Source: Liquorilactobacillus ghanensis DSM 18630
Lineage (GTDB): Bacteria; Bacillota; Bacilli; Lactobacillales; Lactobacillaceae
DNA: 64,000 bases
NCBI RefSeq assembly: GCF_001435235.1
Contig: NZ_AZGB01000018.1
Location: forward strand, 104,367 to 168,366
Reading direction: 5' to 3'
Position numbers and translations under genes: made by a program. Numbering within the stretch: the first letter of the stretch is position 1; every line of letters starts with the position of its first letter. Positions 9,430 through 18,868 of this stretch are shown piece after piece. The notes beneath the pieces are model-generated. The model was not told the DNA's origin. It did no database searches and worked only from the letters and a program-made list of their open reading frames with translations.

Positions 9430-10068
9430 TTACTGCCCCCTTCCGTGTTTTTCGGCTCGATTTTTAGGAACTGCTTTTTGATAAGCCCATCTGAAAAAAT
9501 TGGTTACACCGTGAATTACACCATTAATTACCTTTGAAAATAAGGGAACCATCATCACTAGTACACCAATAACCGTGATACCAATTCCAGCATAAAGTAA
9601 CCCTAGCCAGATATCAGACGATAAAATTCCAATCCCAATAATTAAGCTGCTAAAGCCGCCAACAACCACTGCAACAACCAATCCCAGCAAAGCGATAATA
9701 ACTCCAAAAGCTGCTGCAAATATTGCAACTGATAAGCAAGCAAGTCCGAATGCCAGCGGAATAGTGATTGGTGTTGATAGTACCGCCAAAATAATTAGCC
9801 AAACAGTTCTAACATCGTCCTTTGGTTTGGTGGACCGCACTTTAGTACCGGCTTGGTCGGTATCGTCCATTTCCAAATTTTTAATTGAATAATCCGCCAA
9901 AACTTTTCGGGCTAATTGACGAGGTGTCCCCAACTCACGAATGCAGTCATCATAAGCGGTAAAGTGCCCATCCTGTAAATATTCTCGGTAAAAATCAACT
10001 ACTTCTTTCTGTTCTTCAGCATCAAGTTGCTTTAGTAACGCGGAAAAATCGGCAATATAATCATTCAT
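9430..10068 (-). CDS. DUF1700 (HAAS) membrane protein
   Basis: 212-aa membrane protein. The N-terminal helical HAAS/DUF1700 domain (about 1-70: FSALLKQLDAEEQKEVVDFYREY...DCIRELGTPRQLA) is followed by three or four transmembrane segments. The domain typically pairs with PadR regulators. I chose ATG at 10068 because it overlaps the PadR stop (ATGAATGA, translational coupling) and follows GGGGGATG; longer in-frame starts run into the PadR gene and give an untypical N-terminus. Confidence 0.85.
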   Translation of the reverse strand: MNDYIADFSALLKQLDAEEQKEVVDFYREYLQDGHFTAYDDCIRELGTPRQLARKVLADYSIKNLEMDDTDQAGTKVRSTKPKDDVRTVWLIILAVLSTPITIPLAFGLACLSVAIFAAAFGVIIALLGLVVAVVVGGFSSLIIGIGILSSDIWLGLLYAGIGITVIGVLVMMVPLFSKVINGVIHGVTNFFRWAYQKAVPKNRAEKHGRGQ

Positions 10069-10378
10069 TAAATTCATCCCCCAACATGTTATCCACTCCG
10101 TCTTTAAATTGCTGCCAATCTTGTTGAACAAGCTTGAATTGTTGTTTGCCCGCTGCAGTAATTTGATAATATCGCCGATTTCGCCCTTGATAGGGCTGAT
10201 CATACGTTGTTAGCAGCCCATTTTTTTTCAACCGGCGCAGAACTGGGTACATTGTCGATTCTGAAACTGCTACTGATTCCTGAATTTTCTGAGTTAATGA
10301 ATAACCATAGTAGTCATTATTCATCAACAGCCCCAACACACATCCATCAAGGAGCTCAGAACTTATCTGAATCGCCAT
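10061..10378 (-). CDS. PadR-family transcriptional regulator
   Basis: 105-aa winged-helix regulator: LDGCVLGLLMNNDYYGYSLTQKI, ESTMYPVLRRLKKNGLL and YYQITAAGKQ are the PadR helices, recognition helix and wing. First gene of the padR-DUF1700-DUF4097 operon and probably its autorepressor. ATG follows TATAGAGGTGA. Its 3' end overlaps the next gene by 8 nt. Confidence 0.9.
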   Translation of the reverse strand: MAIQISSELLDGCVLGLLMNNDYYGYSLTQKIQESVAVSESTMYPVLRRLKKNGLLTTYDQPYQGRNRRYYQITAAGKQQFKLVQQDWQQFKDGVDNMLGDEFNE

Positions 10379-10618
10379 ATTGTCACCTCTATAATACTAT
10401 TTAGTATATAATATAATTTTATAAGTATGTTACCGAACTTCAATCAATTTGTCAATCACTATCCTCAATTCAGATGAAAAATAACCGTCTAGCTAGCTAA
10501 CTCATGAATTCTTTTTAAACTATTAAAACAAGCAAACTTTCTCAGCGAAGTTTATCCAATTTCAATGCGTTAAAAATTGTGCAAACAGTTTCTTGATCCT
10601 AAATTTTAGACAAAAAAA

Positions 10619-10638
10619 GAAGTGGCTTTCACCACTTC
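10619..10638 (-). terminator. Intrinsic terminator after the aldo-keto reductase
   Basis: Perfect 7-bp arms GAAGTGG/CCACTTC (10619-10625, 10632-10638) with a T-run on the minus strand (A-run 10612-10618). Confidence 0.75.
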
Positions 10639-10705
10639 CATAAAAATCTAATTTTTTAAAATTACCACCAAATCTGTCTATTTTCGAACAAGTTACTTTT
10701 TTAAA

Positions 10706-11620
10706 TTAGAAATCTTTAAATAACTGATCTATTTGCTGATACTCAGCTGATGTTAGTTTAACACTTAATGCTTGAACATTACTGCGAACTTGAGCTGGTT
10801 TGCGTGCACCCGGAATGACAATACCAATTGCCGGATCTGCTAAGTACCAAGCCAAAATTGTTTGTGCGACAGTTGCTTCATGTTTAACTGCAATTTCTTT
10901 TACTTTTTCAATATTTTCAATAATCTGCTTGAACTGAGCTGACGTAAATTTATCAAATTTAGCAGCATCACTTAATTGATACTTGCCGGTTAAAAGTCCT
11001 GCAGCTAACGGAAAATAAGGTACGAAAGTAATCTTGTTCTCTTTTAAATAAGGGAACAATTTCTTTTCAGCCTGTCGATGCACCAAACTGTAATTATCTT
11101 CAACGATGTCTACTCCGCCGTCTTGGTTCGCTTCCTTGATTTGCTCTAAACTAAAATTCGAAACCCCAACAGCTCTAATTTTCCCAGCTTTTTTTAAATC
11201 GGTCAAAGCCGCAATGGCTTCTGCTTTGGGAGTTTTAGCATCTGGAAAATGAATATAAAAAATATCAATATAATCAGTCTTCAAGCGTTTTAGAGCTTCG
11301 TCCACAGCTTTTTTCAAAAAAGCTGGTTGATTATTGGGTTTCATATCCTGCTGTGAATCTTGAGCAGCTTTAGTCGCAATAACTATTTTCTCACGGTTAT
11401 AGTCCTGAATAACATCACCGATAATTTCTTCGGAACGCCCTAAACCATACATATAGGCTGTATCCAGTAATTGAACCCCAGCGTCTAGCGCTGTTTTAAC
11501 AACATCGTACCCGTCTTGATCTTGTAAATTCTGGAATAAGTTATGTCCACCGACCTTATTAGTTCCTAGACCTAACTTAGTAGAAGTAACTGAACTACTG
11601 CCAATATTAATTTTTGTCAT
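10706..11620 (-). CDS. Aldo/keto reductase
   Basis: 304-aa NAD(P)H-dependent oxidoreductase with a TIM barrel. The catalytic tetrad is visible: Asp53 and Tyr58 in LDTAYMYGLG, Lys84 in VIATKAA, His124 in FYIHFPD. The cofactor end has IVIPGARKPAQV. The substrate is unknown; the family reduces aldehydes and ketones in the cytosol. ATG follows GAAAGAGGTTTT. Monocistronic, with a terminator at 10619-10638. Confidence 0.88.
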   Translation of the reverse strand: MTKINIGSSSVTSTKLGLGTNKVGGHNLFQNLQDQDGYDVVKTALDAGVQLLDTAYMYGLGRSEEIIGDVIQDYNREKIVIATKAAQDSQQDMKPNNQPAFLKKAVDEALKRLKTDYIDIFYIHFPDAKTPKAEAIAALTDLKKAGKIRAVGVSNFSLEQIKEANQDGGVDIVEDNYSLVHRQAEKKLFPYLKENKITFVPYFPLAAGLLTGKYQLSDAAKFDKFTSAQFKQIIENIEKVKEIAVKHEATVAQTILAWYLADPAIGIVIPGARKPAQVRSNVQALSVKLTSAEYQQIDQLFKDF

Positions 11621-11824
11621 ACAAAAACCTCTTTCCTTCAGTGTAGTTTTATTATAAAAGCATTCTTAAACAAACAGCACTCTTTTTGCTTACTTTTGGA
11701 AAGAATTAAATTTTTTTGCGCTGTTTTCTCACCTTCTTTCATTATTTTCAACAACTTTCATCTAACTTGATTAGCCAACAAAGCTTTACTTAATCAGCTT
11801 TTTAACGGTTAGACTGATTTTTTT

Positions 11825-11874
11825 ATAAGGCCTGCCTAAAAATAGTTTTCATCGTGGTAAATTTGGTGTACAAT
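11825..11874 (+). promoter_or_regulatory. mntH promoter with possible MntR-type operator
   Basis: AAGGC-CT-GCCTA inside 11825-11840 resembles a DtxR/MntR-family palindrome (TTTAGGC..GCCTAAA) with imperfect left arm. A candidate promoter follows: TTTTCA (11846-11851), 17 bp, TACAAT (11869-11874). The operator assignment is inference. Confidence 0.4.
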
Positions 11875-11911
11875 TAATTCAGCTCAGGAATGTAGAAAGG
11901 TGGTTATTATT

Positions 11912-13480
11912 TTGAGCGAAGATAAATCTAAGAATCAACGGCATAAACTCATTGAATATGCCAATGGTCCTTCATTAGAAGAAATCAATGGAACGGTAAA
12001 GGTACCTCATGGAAAAGGTTTTTGGAAAACCTTATTTGCTTACTCTGGACCTGGTGCGTTAGTTGCAGTTGGTTATATGGATCCCGGCAACTGGTCAACT
12101 TCCATTACAGGTGGACAAAATTTTCAATATCTTTTAATGTCCGTCATCTTAATGTCAAGCTTGATTGCGATGCTTTTACAGTACATGGCAGCCAAACTTG
12201 GAATTGTGAGCCAAATGGACCTTGCACAGGCAATTCGTGCCAGAACCGGAAAAGCTCTAGGAATTGTTTTATGGATTTTAACCGAACTTGCAATTATGGC
12301 GACTGATATCGCTGAAGTTATCGGTGCAGCGATTGCCCTTTATTTATTATTCCATATACCGCTTGTATATGCTGTGTTTATCACTGTATTTGATGTTTTG
12401 CTTTTATTATTACTGACGAAAGTTGGGTTTCGTAAAATTGAGGCAATTGTTGTTTGTTTAATTTTAGTTATTTTATTTGTTTTCGTTTACGAAGTTGCTC
12501 TTTCTGATCCAAGTTGGGGTGCTGTTTTCAAAGGTTTGATTCCAACTGGTGAAACCTTTGCAAGTTCTCCTAAAGTTGGTGGATCTAATCCTTTAAATGG
12601 TGCTTTAGGAATCATCGGTGCAACTGTTATGCCTCATAATTTGTATTTGCATTCTGCTATTTCTCAAACTCGTGAGGTCAATCATAAAGATGAAGAAGAT
12701 GTTGCACGTACAGTTCGTTTTGCAACATGGGATTCTAATATTCAGTTATCATGTGCCTTTATCGTTAACTCTCTTTTATTGATCATGGGTGTTGCGGTCT
12801 TTAAGACTGGTGCTGTAAAAGATCCTTCATTCTTCGGTTTATTCCAAGCTTTGTCTAATTCTTCTATGTTAAGTAATGGAATTTTAATCGCTGTTGCTAA
12901 ATCAGGAGCCTTATCGGTACTGTTTGCCGTTGCCCTATTAGCTTCCGGTCAAAATTCAACTATTACCGGAACTTTAACTGGTCAGGTTATCATGGAAGGC
13001 TTCGTTCATATGAAGATGCCACTTTGGTTGCGTCGTTTAGTAACTCGTTTAATTTCAGTTATCCCTGTTCTTATCTGTGTTGCCATGACAAGTAATGAAT
13101 CAGATATCCAACAGCATGAGGCGTTGAATACACTGATGAATAATTCTCAGGTCTTCTTGGCCTTTGCGTTACCATTTTCTATGCTGCCATTACTATTAAT
13201 GACTGACAGTAAAGTTGATATGCGTGGCGAAAGATTTGCAAATGCTCTTTGGGTAAAAATATTAGGATGGGTATCAGTAATCGCTCTAACTGTTCTGAAT
13301 ATGAAAGGTTTGCCAGATTCAATTGCCGGATTCTTTGGTGATAATCCAACCGCTTCCCAAATAGCTCTCGCAAACAACATTGCTTATGTCATTATTGTTG
13401 GAATAATTGCTCTGATCGTTTGGACAATTGTTGATATGCGTAAGACAAGTCATGAAATACTTAAACGGGCCGAAGATTAA
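11912..13480 (+). CDS. mntH: NRAMP-family Mn2+/Fe2+ transporter MntH
   Basis: 522-aa proton-coupled divalent metal importer with about 11-12 transmembrane helices. TM1 metal-binding motif DPGNWS (Asp57, Asn60) and the TM6 motif MPHNLYLHS are both intact. TTG at 11912 was chosen because AGAAAGGTGG sits 8 nt upstream; a GTG at 11900 would lie inside the ribosome site. It is followed after 35 bp by a UspA gene, a pairing common in lactobacilli, which rely on high Mn for oxidative protection. A possible MntR-like operator lies upstream. Confidence 0.92.
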   Translation: MSEDKSKNQRHKLIEYANGPSLEEINGTVKVPHGKGFWKTLFAYSGPGALVAVGYMDPGNWSTSITGGQNFQYLLMSVILMSSLIAMLLQYMAAKLGIVSQMDLAQAIRARTGKALGIVLWILTELAIMATDIAEVIGAAIALYLLFHIPLVYAVFITVFDVLLLLLLTKVGFRKIEAIVVCLILVILFVFVYEVALSDPSWGAVFKGLIPTGETFASSPKVGGSNPLNGALGIIGATVMPHNLYLHSAISQTREVNHKDEEDVARTVRFATWDSNIQLSCAFIVNSLLLIMGVAVFKTGAVKDPSFFGLFQALSNSSMLSNGILIAVAKSGALSVLFAVALLASGQNSTITGTLTGQVIMEGFVHMKMPLWLRRLVTRLISVIPVLICVAMTSNESDIQQHEALNTLMNNSQVFLAFALPFSMLPLLLMTDSKVDMRGERFANALWVKILGWVSVIALTVLNMKGLPDSIAGFFGDNPTASQIALANNIAYVIIVGIIALIVWTIVDMRKTSHEILKRAED

Positions 13481-13515
13481 TCTCAGCTTCAATTCAACGG
13501 GGGGAAAAGTTAAGA

Positions 13516-13968
13516 ATGACAAATTATAATGATGATGAAAAAACTGATTTTCACAGAATTCTAGTTGGTGTTGATGACTCTGAAGATGCCTTGTTAGCTT
13601 TTAATTACGCTATTAGACGTGCTAAAATCAGCGATGCTGAATTAGTCATTGTTTCCGTTCTTGAAAGTGATGAAATGAGCGTTTATCAAGCTTTAAACAA
13701 GGATTATGTTCATGGTGAGCGTAAAGAATTGGAACAACATATTCTCAAGTACCAAAAACAAGCTCAAGATGCCGGTGTTAAAAAGGTACGTTCAATCGTA
13801 GCAGAAGGTAACCCTGGGGAAGCAATTGTTAAAGATGTTATTCCTCATGTTGAACCTGACTTGCTAATTGTCGGTTCTTATTCTAAAAAAGGATTAGCCC
13901 GTCATTTTGGAAGCCAAGCTGCTTACATGGCAAAGTATTCACCGATTTCTGTCCTTGTAATTCGGTAA
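13516..13968 (+). CDS. Universal stress protein, UspA family
   Basis: 150-aa cytosolic UspA domain protein. It begins with the VGVDDSEDA strand-loop and ends with the ATP-type motif IVGSYSKKGLARHFGSQAAYMAKYSPISVLVIR (G-2x-G-9x-G-S/T pattern). Role: stress tolerance, with a likely nucleotide-binding function. ATG follows GGGGGGAAAAG. It is second gene of the mntH operon and is closed by the terminator at 13973-14009. Confidence 0.9.
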   Translation: MTNYNDDEKTDFHRILVGVDDSEDALLAFNYAIRRAKISDAELVIVSVLESDEMSVYQALNKDYVHGERKELEQHILKYQKQAQDAGVKKVRSIVAEGNPGEAIVKDVIPHVEPDLLIVGSYSKKGLARHFGSQAAYMAKYSPISVLVIR

Positions 13969-13972
13969 TCGC

Positions 13973-14009
13973 AAAAAAAGAAGTGAATTTAAAATTCACT
14001 TCTTTTTTT
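13973..14009. terminator. Bidirectional intrinsic terminator
   Basis: A-run, GAAGTGAATTT / AAATTCACTTC arms, T-run. It serves uspA (+) and the convergent GlsB-like gene (-). Confidence 0.88.
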
Positions 14010-14023
14010 TTGCCATTTTAAAT

Positions 14024-14272
14024 TTATTGCCGTTTAGATAAAAGCCAAGAAACTATCCAAACCAAGATGACTGCTCCGATAATTGAAGGAACAATTGCCA
14101 TCCCAGCCAACTGCGGTCCCCAAGAACCCAAAATCGCTTCACCAATCGCTGAACCAACTAAACCAGCAATAATGTTACTAATCCAGCCCATCGAACTGCT
14201 CTGACTGGTAACTGCACCTGCAATCGCTCCTATTATTGCTCCAACAATTAAAACCCATAGCCAATGAAGCAT
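14024..14272 (-). CDS. GlsB/YeaQ/YmgE-family membrane protein
   Basis: 82-aa protein with three hydrophobic segments and glycine zippers (IVGAIIGAIAGAV, IIAGLVGSAIGEAILG, IIGAVILVWIVSWL), the transglycosylase-associated/GlsB pattern. Family members are stress-induced inner-membrane proteins of unclear mechanism. ATG follows GAAAGGAGAGG. Monocistronic, convergent with uspA. The 395 bp upstream (14273-14667) show no supportable gene. Confidence 0.85.
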   Translation of the reverse strand: MLHWLWVLIVGAIIGAIAGAVTSQSSSMGWISNIIAGLVGSAIGEAILGSWGPQLAGMAIVPSIIGAVILVWIVSWLLSKRQ

Positions 14273-14667
14273 ATCTCATCCTCTCCTTTCAATCTTAGAA
14301 CTTTGGTTAGTTTAACGCTCCTATTAATCAATTTTTTTACTTTAATAGCCACCGCATTCGTGATTTCACTCAACCACCTTTAAAGCTGGTTTCTAACTGA
14401 ATTCATCCATCCCAGCGAAGTCTATTATAGTAATTAAAAATATTAATAGCATCAACTAACTTCACGGCTAACTTATCACAGTGTAAAATATTATTCAAAT
14501 TTTATGACTCAATGTCTATTGGTCTTTAAACAAATCGTGATAACTCGTTATCTGCTTAGCAGCTTTGCCAAACTATGATAGAATTAATTAAGAACTAACG
14601 CGAAAAAGTCGGCCTTATACAGACACACTTTAAAGCATCGACTATAAAATACGGGGAGATTATTTAT

Positions 14668-16110
14668 ATGAAAAAAAACAGCCGTACATGGATCATGACG
14701 GCAATTTTTATTGCAACTTTTATGACCTCAGTTGAAGTTACGATCGTTACGACAGCTTTACCAGAAATCATCAGTGCCTTGCACGGTCTGCGGTTTCAAA
14801 GTTGGATTATGAGCTCTTATTTGTTAACAACAGCCGTTTCAACTTTAATCTATGGTAAATTGGCTGATACTTACGGTCGAAAAAAATTGTTTCAATTAGG
14901 CGTGATCTTATTTACAATCGGCTCTTTTCTCAGCGGAGTCGCTGGTAATATTTTTTGGATGATTGCGGCACGAGCCTTACAAGGTTGCGGTGCCGGTGCA
15001 GTAATTCCATTGACTTTTACCATTATTGCGGATGTTTACTCATTCAAGGAACGGGCACGAATTATGGCTTTCACTAATACAGCTTGGGGGCTGTCTGCCT
15101 TGATTGGTCCGCTTCTAGGTGGCTTTTTAGTAGAAAATCTTTCTTGGCACTGGGTTTTCTTTGTTAATGTCCCCTTAGGGATCTTAGTTTGGCTGATCAT
15201 GCAATTTCGTTACGCAGAACCTAAGCGCGATGTTACACGAATCGCAATTGATGGCTGGGGATGTTGCTGGCTGGCAATTGGGTTAACTGCTTTATTAATT
15301 GGTATTCAGCTTTTGCAACAGACTCCATTAAAAGGTTGGTTGCTGGTAATTGCTGCTCTGATTTTCTTGGGAATTTTTATCTTCCATGAATCCCAAACTG
15401 ATCATCCTTTATTGCCACTGATGATTTTTAAAAATCGAACTTTTAATGTTCAAATTATTACTGCAACTATTTTAAGCGGCATTTTGATCGGTTATCAGAT
15501 CTACTTTCCAATTTGGCTGCAATCACTTTACCATATTCATGCAACAGAAGCTGGTTTAGTCGTCACCTCAAGCTCCATCTGTTGGTTGTTGGCTTCCTTT
15601 ACTATTGGACGATTATTAAGCAACTTTGCACCGCGACAAATTGCTTTAGTTGTAATTGCTATTCAAGCAGCAGCTTATGCTGGACTGCTGCTGGCCGGCA
15701 GCCATTTTCCTTATGGGTTATTTTACTTTGTAGCAGCTGTCAGCGGTGGCGGTATGGGGATCGTTATCACTATGAATATTATGTTAAGTCAGCAATTAGT
15801 TCCAACTGAACTAATTGCTTCAGCTAGTTCTGTGGTTACCTTAGGCCGTTCACTTGGACAAACATTATTAACCGGAATTTACGGCTCAGTTTTTAACTTA
15901 ACGCTGAATTTTCATTTACCACAAAACCTGCAAGGAAAAGTTAATCAAGTAATTACTGGTAAGAGTGCTGCCTTACCGGTTAAAGAATTAGTATTAGTTA
16001 AAACAGCACTTTTAAGCAGCTTACATTTAGTTTTTCTAGTAGTGATCGGTTTATTCATTGTAGTTTTACTTTGTAATTGGTTTGATCCTAATCGGAAAAT
16101 TATTAGTTAA
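14668..16110 (+). CDS. MFS multidrug exporter, DHA2 (14-TM) family
   Basis: 480-aa proton-driven exporter of the EmrB/QacA type. Motif A appears as YGKLADTYGRKKLF, motif C region as WGLSALIGPLLGGFL, and the N-terminal TM1 motif D as TSVEVTIVTTALPEI. About 14 transmembrane helices are predicted. The substrate cannot be read from sequence. ATG follows ACGGGGAGATT. No adjacent regulator. Its 3' end overlaps that of the convergent old yellow enzyme gene by 8 bp. Confidence 0.88.
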   Translation: MKKNSRTWIMTAIFIATFMTSVEVTIVTTALPEIISALHGLRFQSWIMSSYLLTTAVSTLIYGKLADTYGRKKLFQLGVILFTIGSFLSGVAGNIFWMIAARALQGCGAGAVIPLTFTIIADVYSFKERARIMAFTNTAWGLSALIGPLLGGFLVENLSWHWVFFVNVPLGILVWLIMQFRYAEPKRDVTRIAIDGWGCCWLAIGLTALLIGIQLLQQTPLKGWLLVIAALIFLGIFIFHESQTDHPLLPLMIFKNRTFNVQIITATILSGILIGYQIYFPIWLQSLYHIHATEAGLVVTSSSICWLLASFTIGRLLSNFAPRQIALVVIAIQAAAYAGLLLAGSHFPYGLFYFVAAVSGGGMGIVITMNIMLSQQLVPTELIASASSVVTLGRSLGQTLLTGIYGSVFNLTLNFHLPQNLQGKVNQVITGKSAALPVKELVLVKTALLSSLHLVFLVVIGLFIVVLLCNWFDPNRKIIS

Positions 16111-17212
16111 AATTCATTGTTTCAGCAAAGTTAGTTGTTAAAAATGATTGCATTCCCCGTGGAATATCGAGTTCATCCATCTCGTGTGAATTAAGTTGAT
16201 AACGTAAACGTTCTGGATGACCGGCTTGAACTTTAGTCAGCCATTCTGGTTCACGCAGCAACTCACGACCCATGGCAGCAAATGTAGCTCCTTGGGCTAA
16301 AGTTTCACTAACTTCTGTGGGAGAAGCTAAATTACCGACCACTATCAATGGTTTGCGCTGCTGTAAAACAGTTAAAATCTGCTGATTGATTGGTGAAGCA
16401 CTTGGAGCTGACTTGATTGCCGGTCGCCAAGCTTGCCCTAGCGAAGTATGCAAATAATCAACCGGACTTTGAGCTAAAGCATCAACCAACTCCAGGGTAT
16501 CAGCCAATCTGATTCCTGGAGTTTCAATTTCTTCTGGAGAAAAACGATAACCCAGCAAAAAAGGCTGACGAGCGTAGCGTTGAATTACTTGATGCACTTC
16601 TTCAATAACAGCTAATGGTAGTTTCAATCGATTCTGTAAACTACCGCCCCACTGGTCATGGCGCCGATTACTGTGTGGCGAGAAAAACTGCTGTAATAAA
16701 TATGTGTTGGCACCATGTAGTTCCACTCCATCAAAGCCAGCCAAAATCGCGCGGCGCGTTGCCTTGCCAAAATCAGTAATTAGTTTTCTAATCTCATCTG
16801 TTGTCATAGCCGCCGGCACCTCAGCTTGCGGGCGAACAGCGGCAACCGCACTAGCACTCTGTGGTTGCTGCCCGCGTAAAATTTTTGAGTTTGTCATCCG
16901 ACCGGCACTGAAAATTTGTAGAATCGCCTTACTGCCGCGGAGTTTAATTGTTCCTGCTAATTCAGTCAAGCTTGGTAACAATCGATCTTCTGCTGCAGAT
17001 AATTCGCCTTCAAATCCCTTACCACGGGAATTAACATTGGCTACAGCTGTAATGATCATCCCCACACCTGAGCGGCGCCGATAAAAGCGCAATTCATCAG
17101 AAGTTACATTACCATCAAAAAAACTTGATTGCGTAGTCATTGGTGCCATTACGATTCGGTTATTAATCTGTAAACCATTTGAAAAACGATATGGTTTTAA
17201 AAAATTATCCAT
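16103..17212 (-). CDS. NADH:flavin oxidoreductase, old yellow enzyme family
   Basis: 369-aa FMN-dependent ene-reductase-type TIM barrel. Seen: NNRIVMAPMTT at the start, the substrate-binding pair His166 and Asn169 in LHGANTYLLQQFFSP, NRRHDQWGGSLQNR, and the FMN phosphate loop near the C-terminus (VGNLAS). ATG at 17212 is chosen because AAAAGGAGAC precedes it by 8 nt; an upstream ATG at 17245 lies before that site. Natural substrates in lactobacilli are unknown (enones, nitro compounds). Confidence 0.88.
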   Translation of the reverse strand: MDNFLKPYRFSNGLQINNRIVMAPMTTQSSFFDGNVTSDELRFYRRRSGVGMIITAVANVNSRGKGFEGELSAAEDRLLPSLTELAGTIKLRGSKAILQIFSAGRMTNSKILRGQQPQSASAVAAVRPQAEVPAAMTTDEIRKLITDFGKATRRAILAGFDGVELHGANTYLLQQFFSPHSNRRHDQWGGSLQNRLKLPLAVIEEVHQVIQRYARQPFLLGYRFSPEEIETPGIRLADTLELVDALAQSPVDYLHTSLGQAWRPAIKSAPSASPINQQILTVLQQRKPLIVVGNLASPTEVSETLAQGATFAAMGRELLREPEWLTKVQAGHPERLRYQLNSHEMDELDIPRGMQSFLTTNFAETMNFN

Positions 17213-17467
17213 GTTGTTCTGTCTCCTTTTATAAAGCGCTGTCATTTAATTTATTATAGTTAATTATGCTGGCAACTGCAATTGCACTTCATTACCAACT
17301 TAATCAATATTTACCAGATCTTTACCGATTAATCATTGAAAAATTACTTGCCTGATATATATTGAGTATAGAATAATAATTGCTTAAAACTTCATTGTTT
17401 TTTTGCTTGGGCAATTATACTCAGCAGTAACAATTAATAATTAGCTAAGCTATAAAGGAGATCAATC

Positions 17468-18163
17468 ATGTTATCACAAACACTCATTTTCGGTCACCGT
17501 GGTTACCCTAAAAAATTCCCAGAAAATTCACTGGCCGGCTTTCGTTATGCCATTCAGCAACGAATTGACGGACTAGAATTCGATGTTCATTTAACCAAAG
17601 ATCAGGTCCCAGTTGTTATGCACGATGAAAAAATTGATCGAACCAGTAATGGTCATGGTCAGATTAGTCAATTAACTTTAGCCGAGTTACAACAATATCA
17701 TCTCAGTAATGGTGAGAAGATTCCCACTCTCAACGAATTTTTGCACGTTGTTGCTGAAAATCCAGTTCAACTTAATTTGGAATTAAAAACTGATCAAATC
17801 CACTATCCCGAAATTGAACAAATCGTCCTTAAAATGGTTACTCAAGCTCCATTAGTTAAACCGGTGATCTTTTCATCTTTTAATTTACCAACTTTAAAAA
17901 TTTGTCAGCAATTAGCTCCGCATGAACAATATTGCTGGCTGACTAAACACCGCGTCGCTGATCCGCAAAAATTTATTCAGCAAGAACATCTGGCCGGCTT
18001 GCACCTACACCACTACCAAGCTGACATAGCCTGTCAACGAATTTGGACAATTGATAACTCGTTCGTCGCACGCCGATTGTTGAAGAACCATGTTGCCGGT
18101 ATTATTACCAATGATTTTGAAAAAATTCGCCAATTACGGCAAACAATCACGGCAGCTAGTTAG
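17468..18163 (+). CDS. Glycerophosphodiester phosphodiesterase (GDPD)
   Basis: 231-aa cytosolic TIM barrel that hydrolyses glycerophosphodiesters to sn-glycerol 3-phosphate and an alcohol. Catalytic pieces visible: His10-Arg11 (FGHRG), Glu37 and Asp39 (GLEFDVHLT), His52 (MHDEKIDRTS). No signal peptide. ATG follows AAAGGAGATCA. The Rrf2 gene follows after 93 bp with its own likely promoter. Confidence 0.9.
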   Translation: MLSQTLIFGHRGYPKKFPENSLAGFRYAIQQRIDGLEFDVHLTKDQVPVVMHDEKIDRTSNGHGQISQLTLAELQQYHLSNGEKIPTLNEFLHVVAENPVQLNLELKTDQIHYPEIEQIVLKMVTQAPLVKPVIFSSFNLPTLKICQQLAPHEQYCWLTKHRVADPQKFIQQEHLAGLHLHHYQADIACQRIWTIDNSFVARRLLKNHVAGIITNDFEKIRQLRQTITAAS

Positions 18164-18256
18164 TTGAAAATAATTGTTTGTTTCTTTAGCTTTTGTTTTG
18201 CACAACTTTTGTGTTATTATAACATTAAAAGTAACAGCAGAAAGGAGAAACATTCA

Positions 18257-18700
18257 ATGGCCAATAATCGTTTAAGTGATCTACTGCATATTTTAGTCTA
18301 CATTCAGATGCATCAAAACCAAAAGCTGACTAGCGATCTGATTGCCAGTAGCTTGAATACTAATCCAAGTTTAGCTCGTCGCATGATGGGACAATTACGC
18401 AAAGCCGATCTACTTGAAACTACCCAAGGGTCTGCAACACCTAAGTTAACTAAAGATCCAAAAGATATCACCGTTTTTGATGTTTATTTGGCAACTTGTC
18501 CAGACTCACCTTTGCTCAAAGTCGATCACAACACTTCTAAGGAATGTCAAGTCGGCAATGCAATTCCCGGTGTCTTAAACAAATACTATTTAGATATTCA
18601 AAGTGCAGCTGAAGCCAAGATGCGGCATGTCACAATTCAAGATTTAATCAATGATGTTGAAATGAGCATTCGCCATCATTTGATGGTTGCTGAGCAATAA
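18257..18700 (+). CDS. Rrf2-family transcriptional regulator
   Basis: 147-aa winged-helix regulator: LSDLLHILVYIQMHQ..LTSDLIASSLNTNPSLARRMMGQLRKADLLETTQG is the Rrf2 DNA-binding region. Two Cys (in TCPDSP and SKECQVG) are fewer than the three used by IscR/NsrR for Fe-S ligation, so a YwnA-like, cluster-free type is more likely. ATG at 18257 was chosen for the AGAAAGGAGAAA site. Target genes are unknown. Confidence 0.85.
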   Translation: MANNRLSDLLHILVYIQMHQNQKLTSDLIASSLNTNPSLARRMMGQLRKADLLETTQGSATPKLTKDPKDITVFDVYLATCPDSPLLKVDHNTSKECQVGNAIPGVLNKYYLDIQSAAEAKMRHVTIQDLINDVEMSIRHHLMVAEQ

Positions 18701-18734
18701 TTGTTATAATAATAAACTTTTTTCTTTTGAAAGG

Positions 18735-18763
18735 TTGACAAACACTTTTTTCTTTTCTATACT
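18735..18763 (+). promoter_or_regulatory. Strong sigma-A promoter for the importer leader
   Basis: TTGACA (18735-18740), 17-bp spacer, TATACT (18758-18763). The expected start near 18770 gives a 5' region of under 30 nt before the leader-peptide ATG. Confidence 0.8.
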
Positions 18764-18796
18764 AAAAAGCAATTAATCACGAAGGGACGAAAAGCT

Positions 18797-18859
18797 ATGT
18801 TAAAAATCAGTTTAAACAATTTGTATACCGCTTGGCAAAGCCGGCTAAGCAGATTGTAA
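18797..18859 (+). CDS. Putative leader peptide, 20 aa, with one Trp codon
   Basis: ATG to TAA, product MLKISLNNLYTAWQSRLSRL. GAAGGGACG lies 8-16 nt upstream. It is the first thing translated from a strong promoter and is followed by three hairpins, the last a terminator, before a TrpX-like binding protein. The single Trp codon (TGG, 18833-18835) lies in TGGCAAA, which could itself pair with the terminator 3' arm. This is the layout of a ribosome-mediated attenuator. Which amino acid it senses is inference. Confidence 0.6.
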   Translation: MLKISLNNLYTAWQSRLSRL

Positions 18860-18868
18860 TTCGGGGTT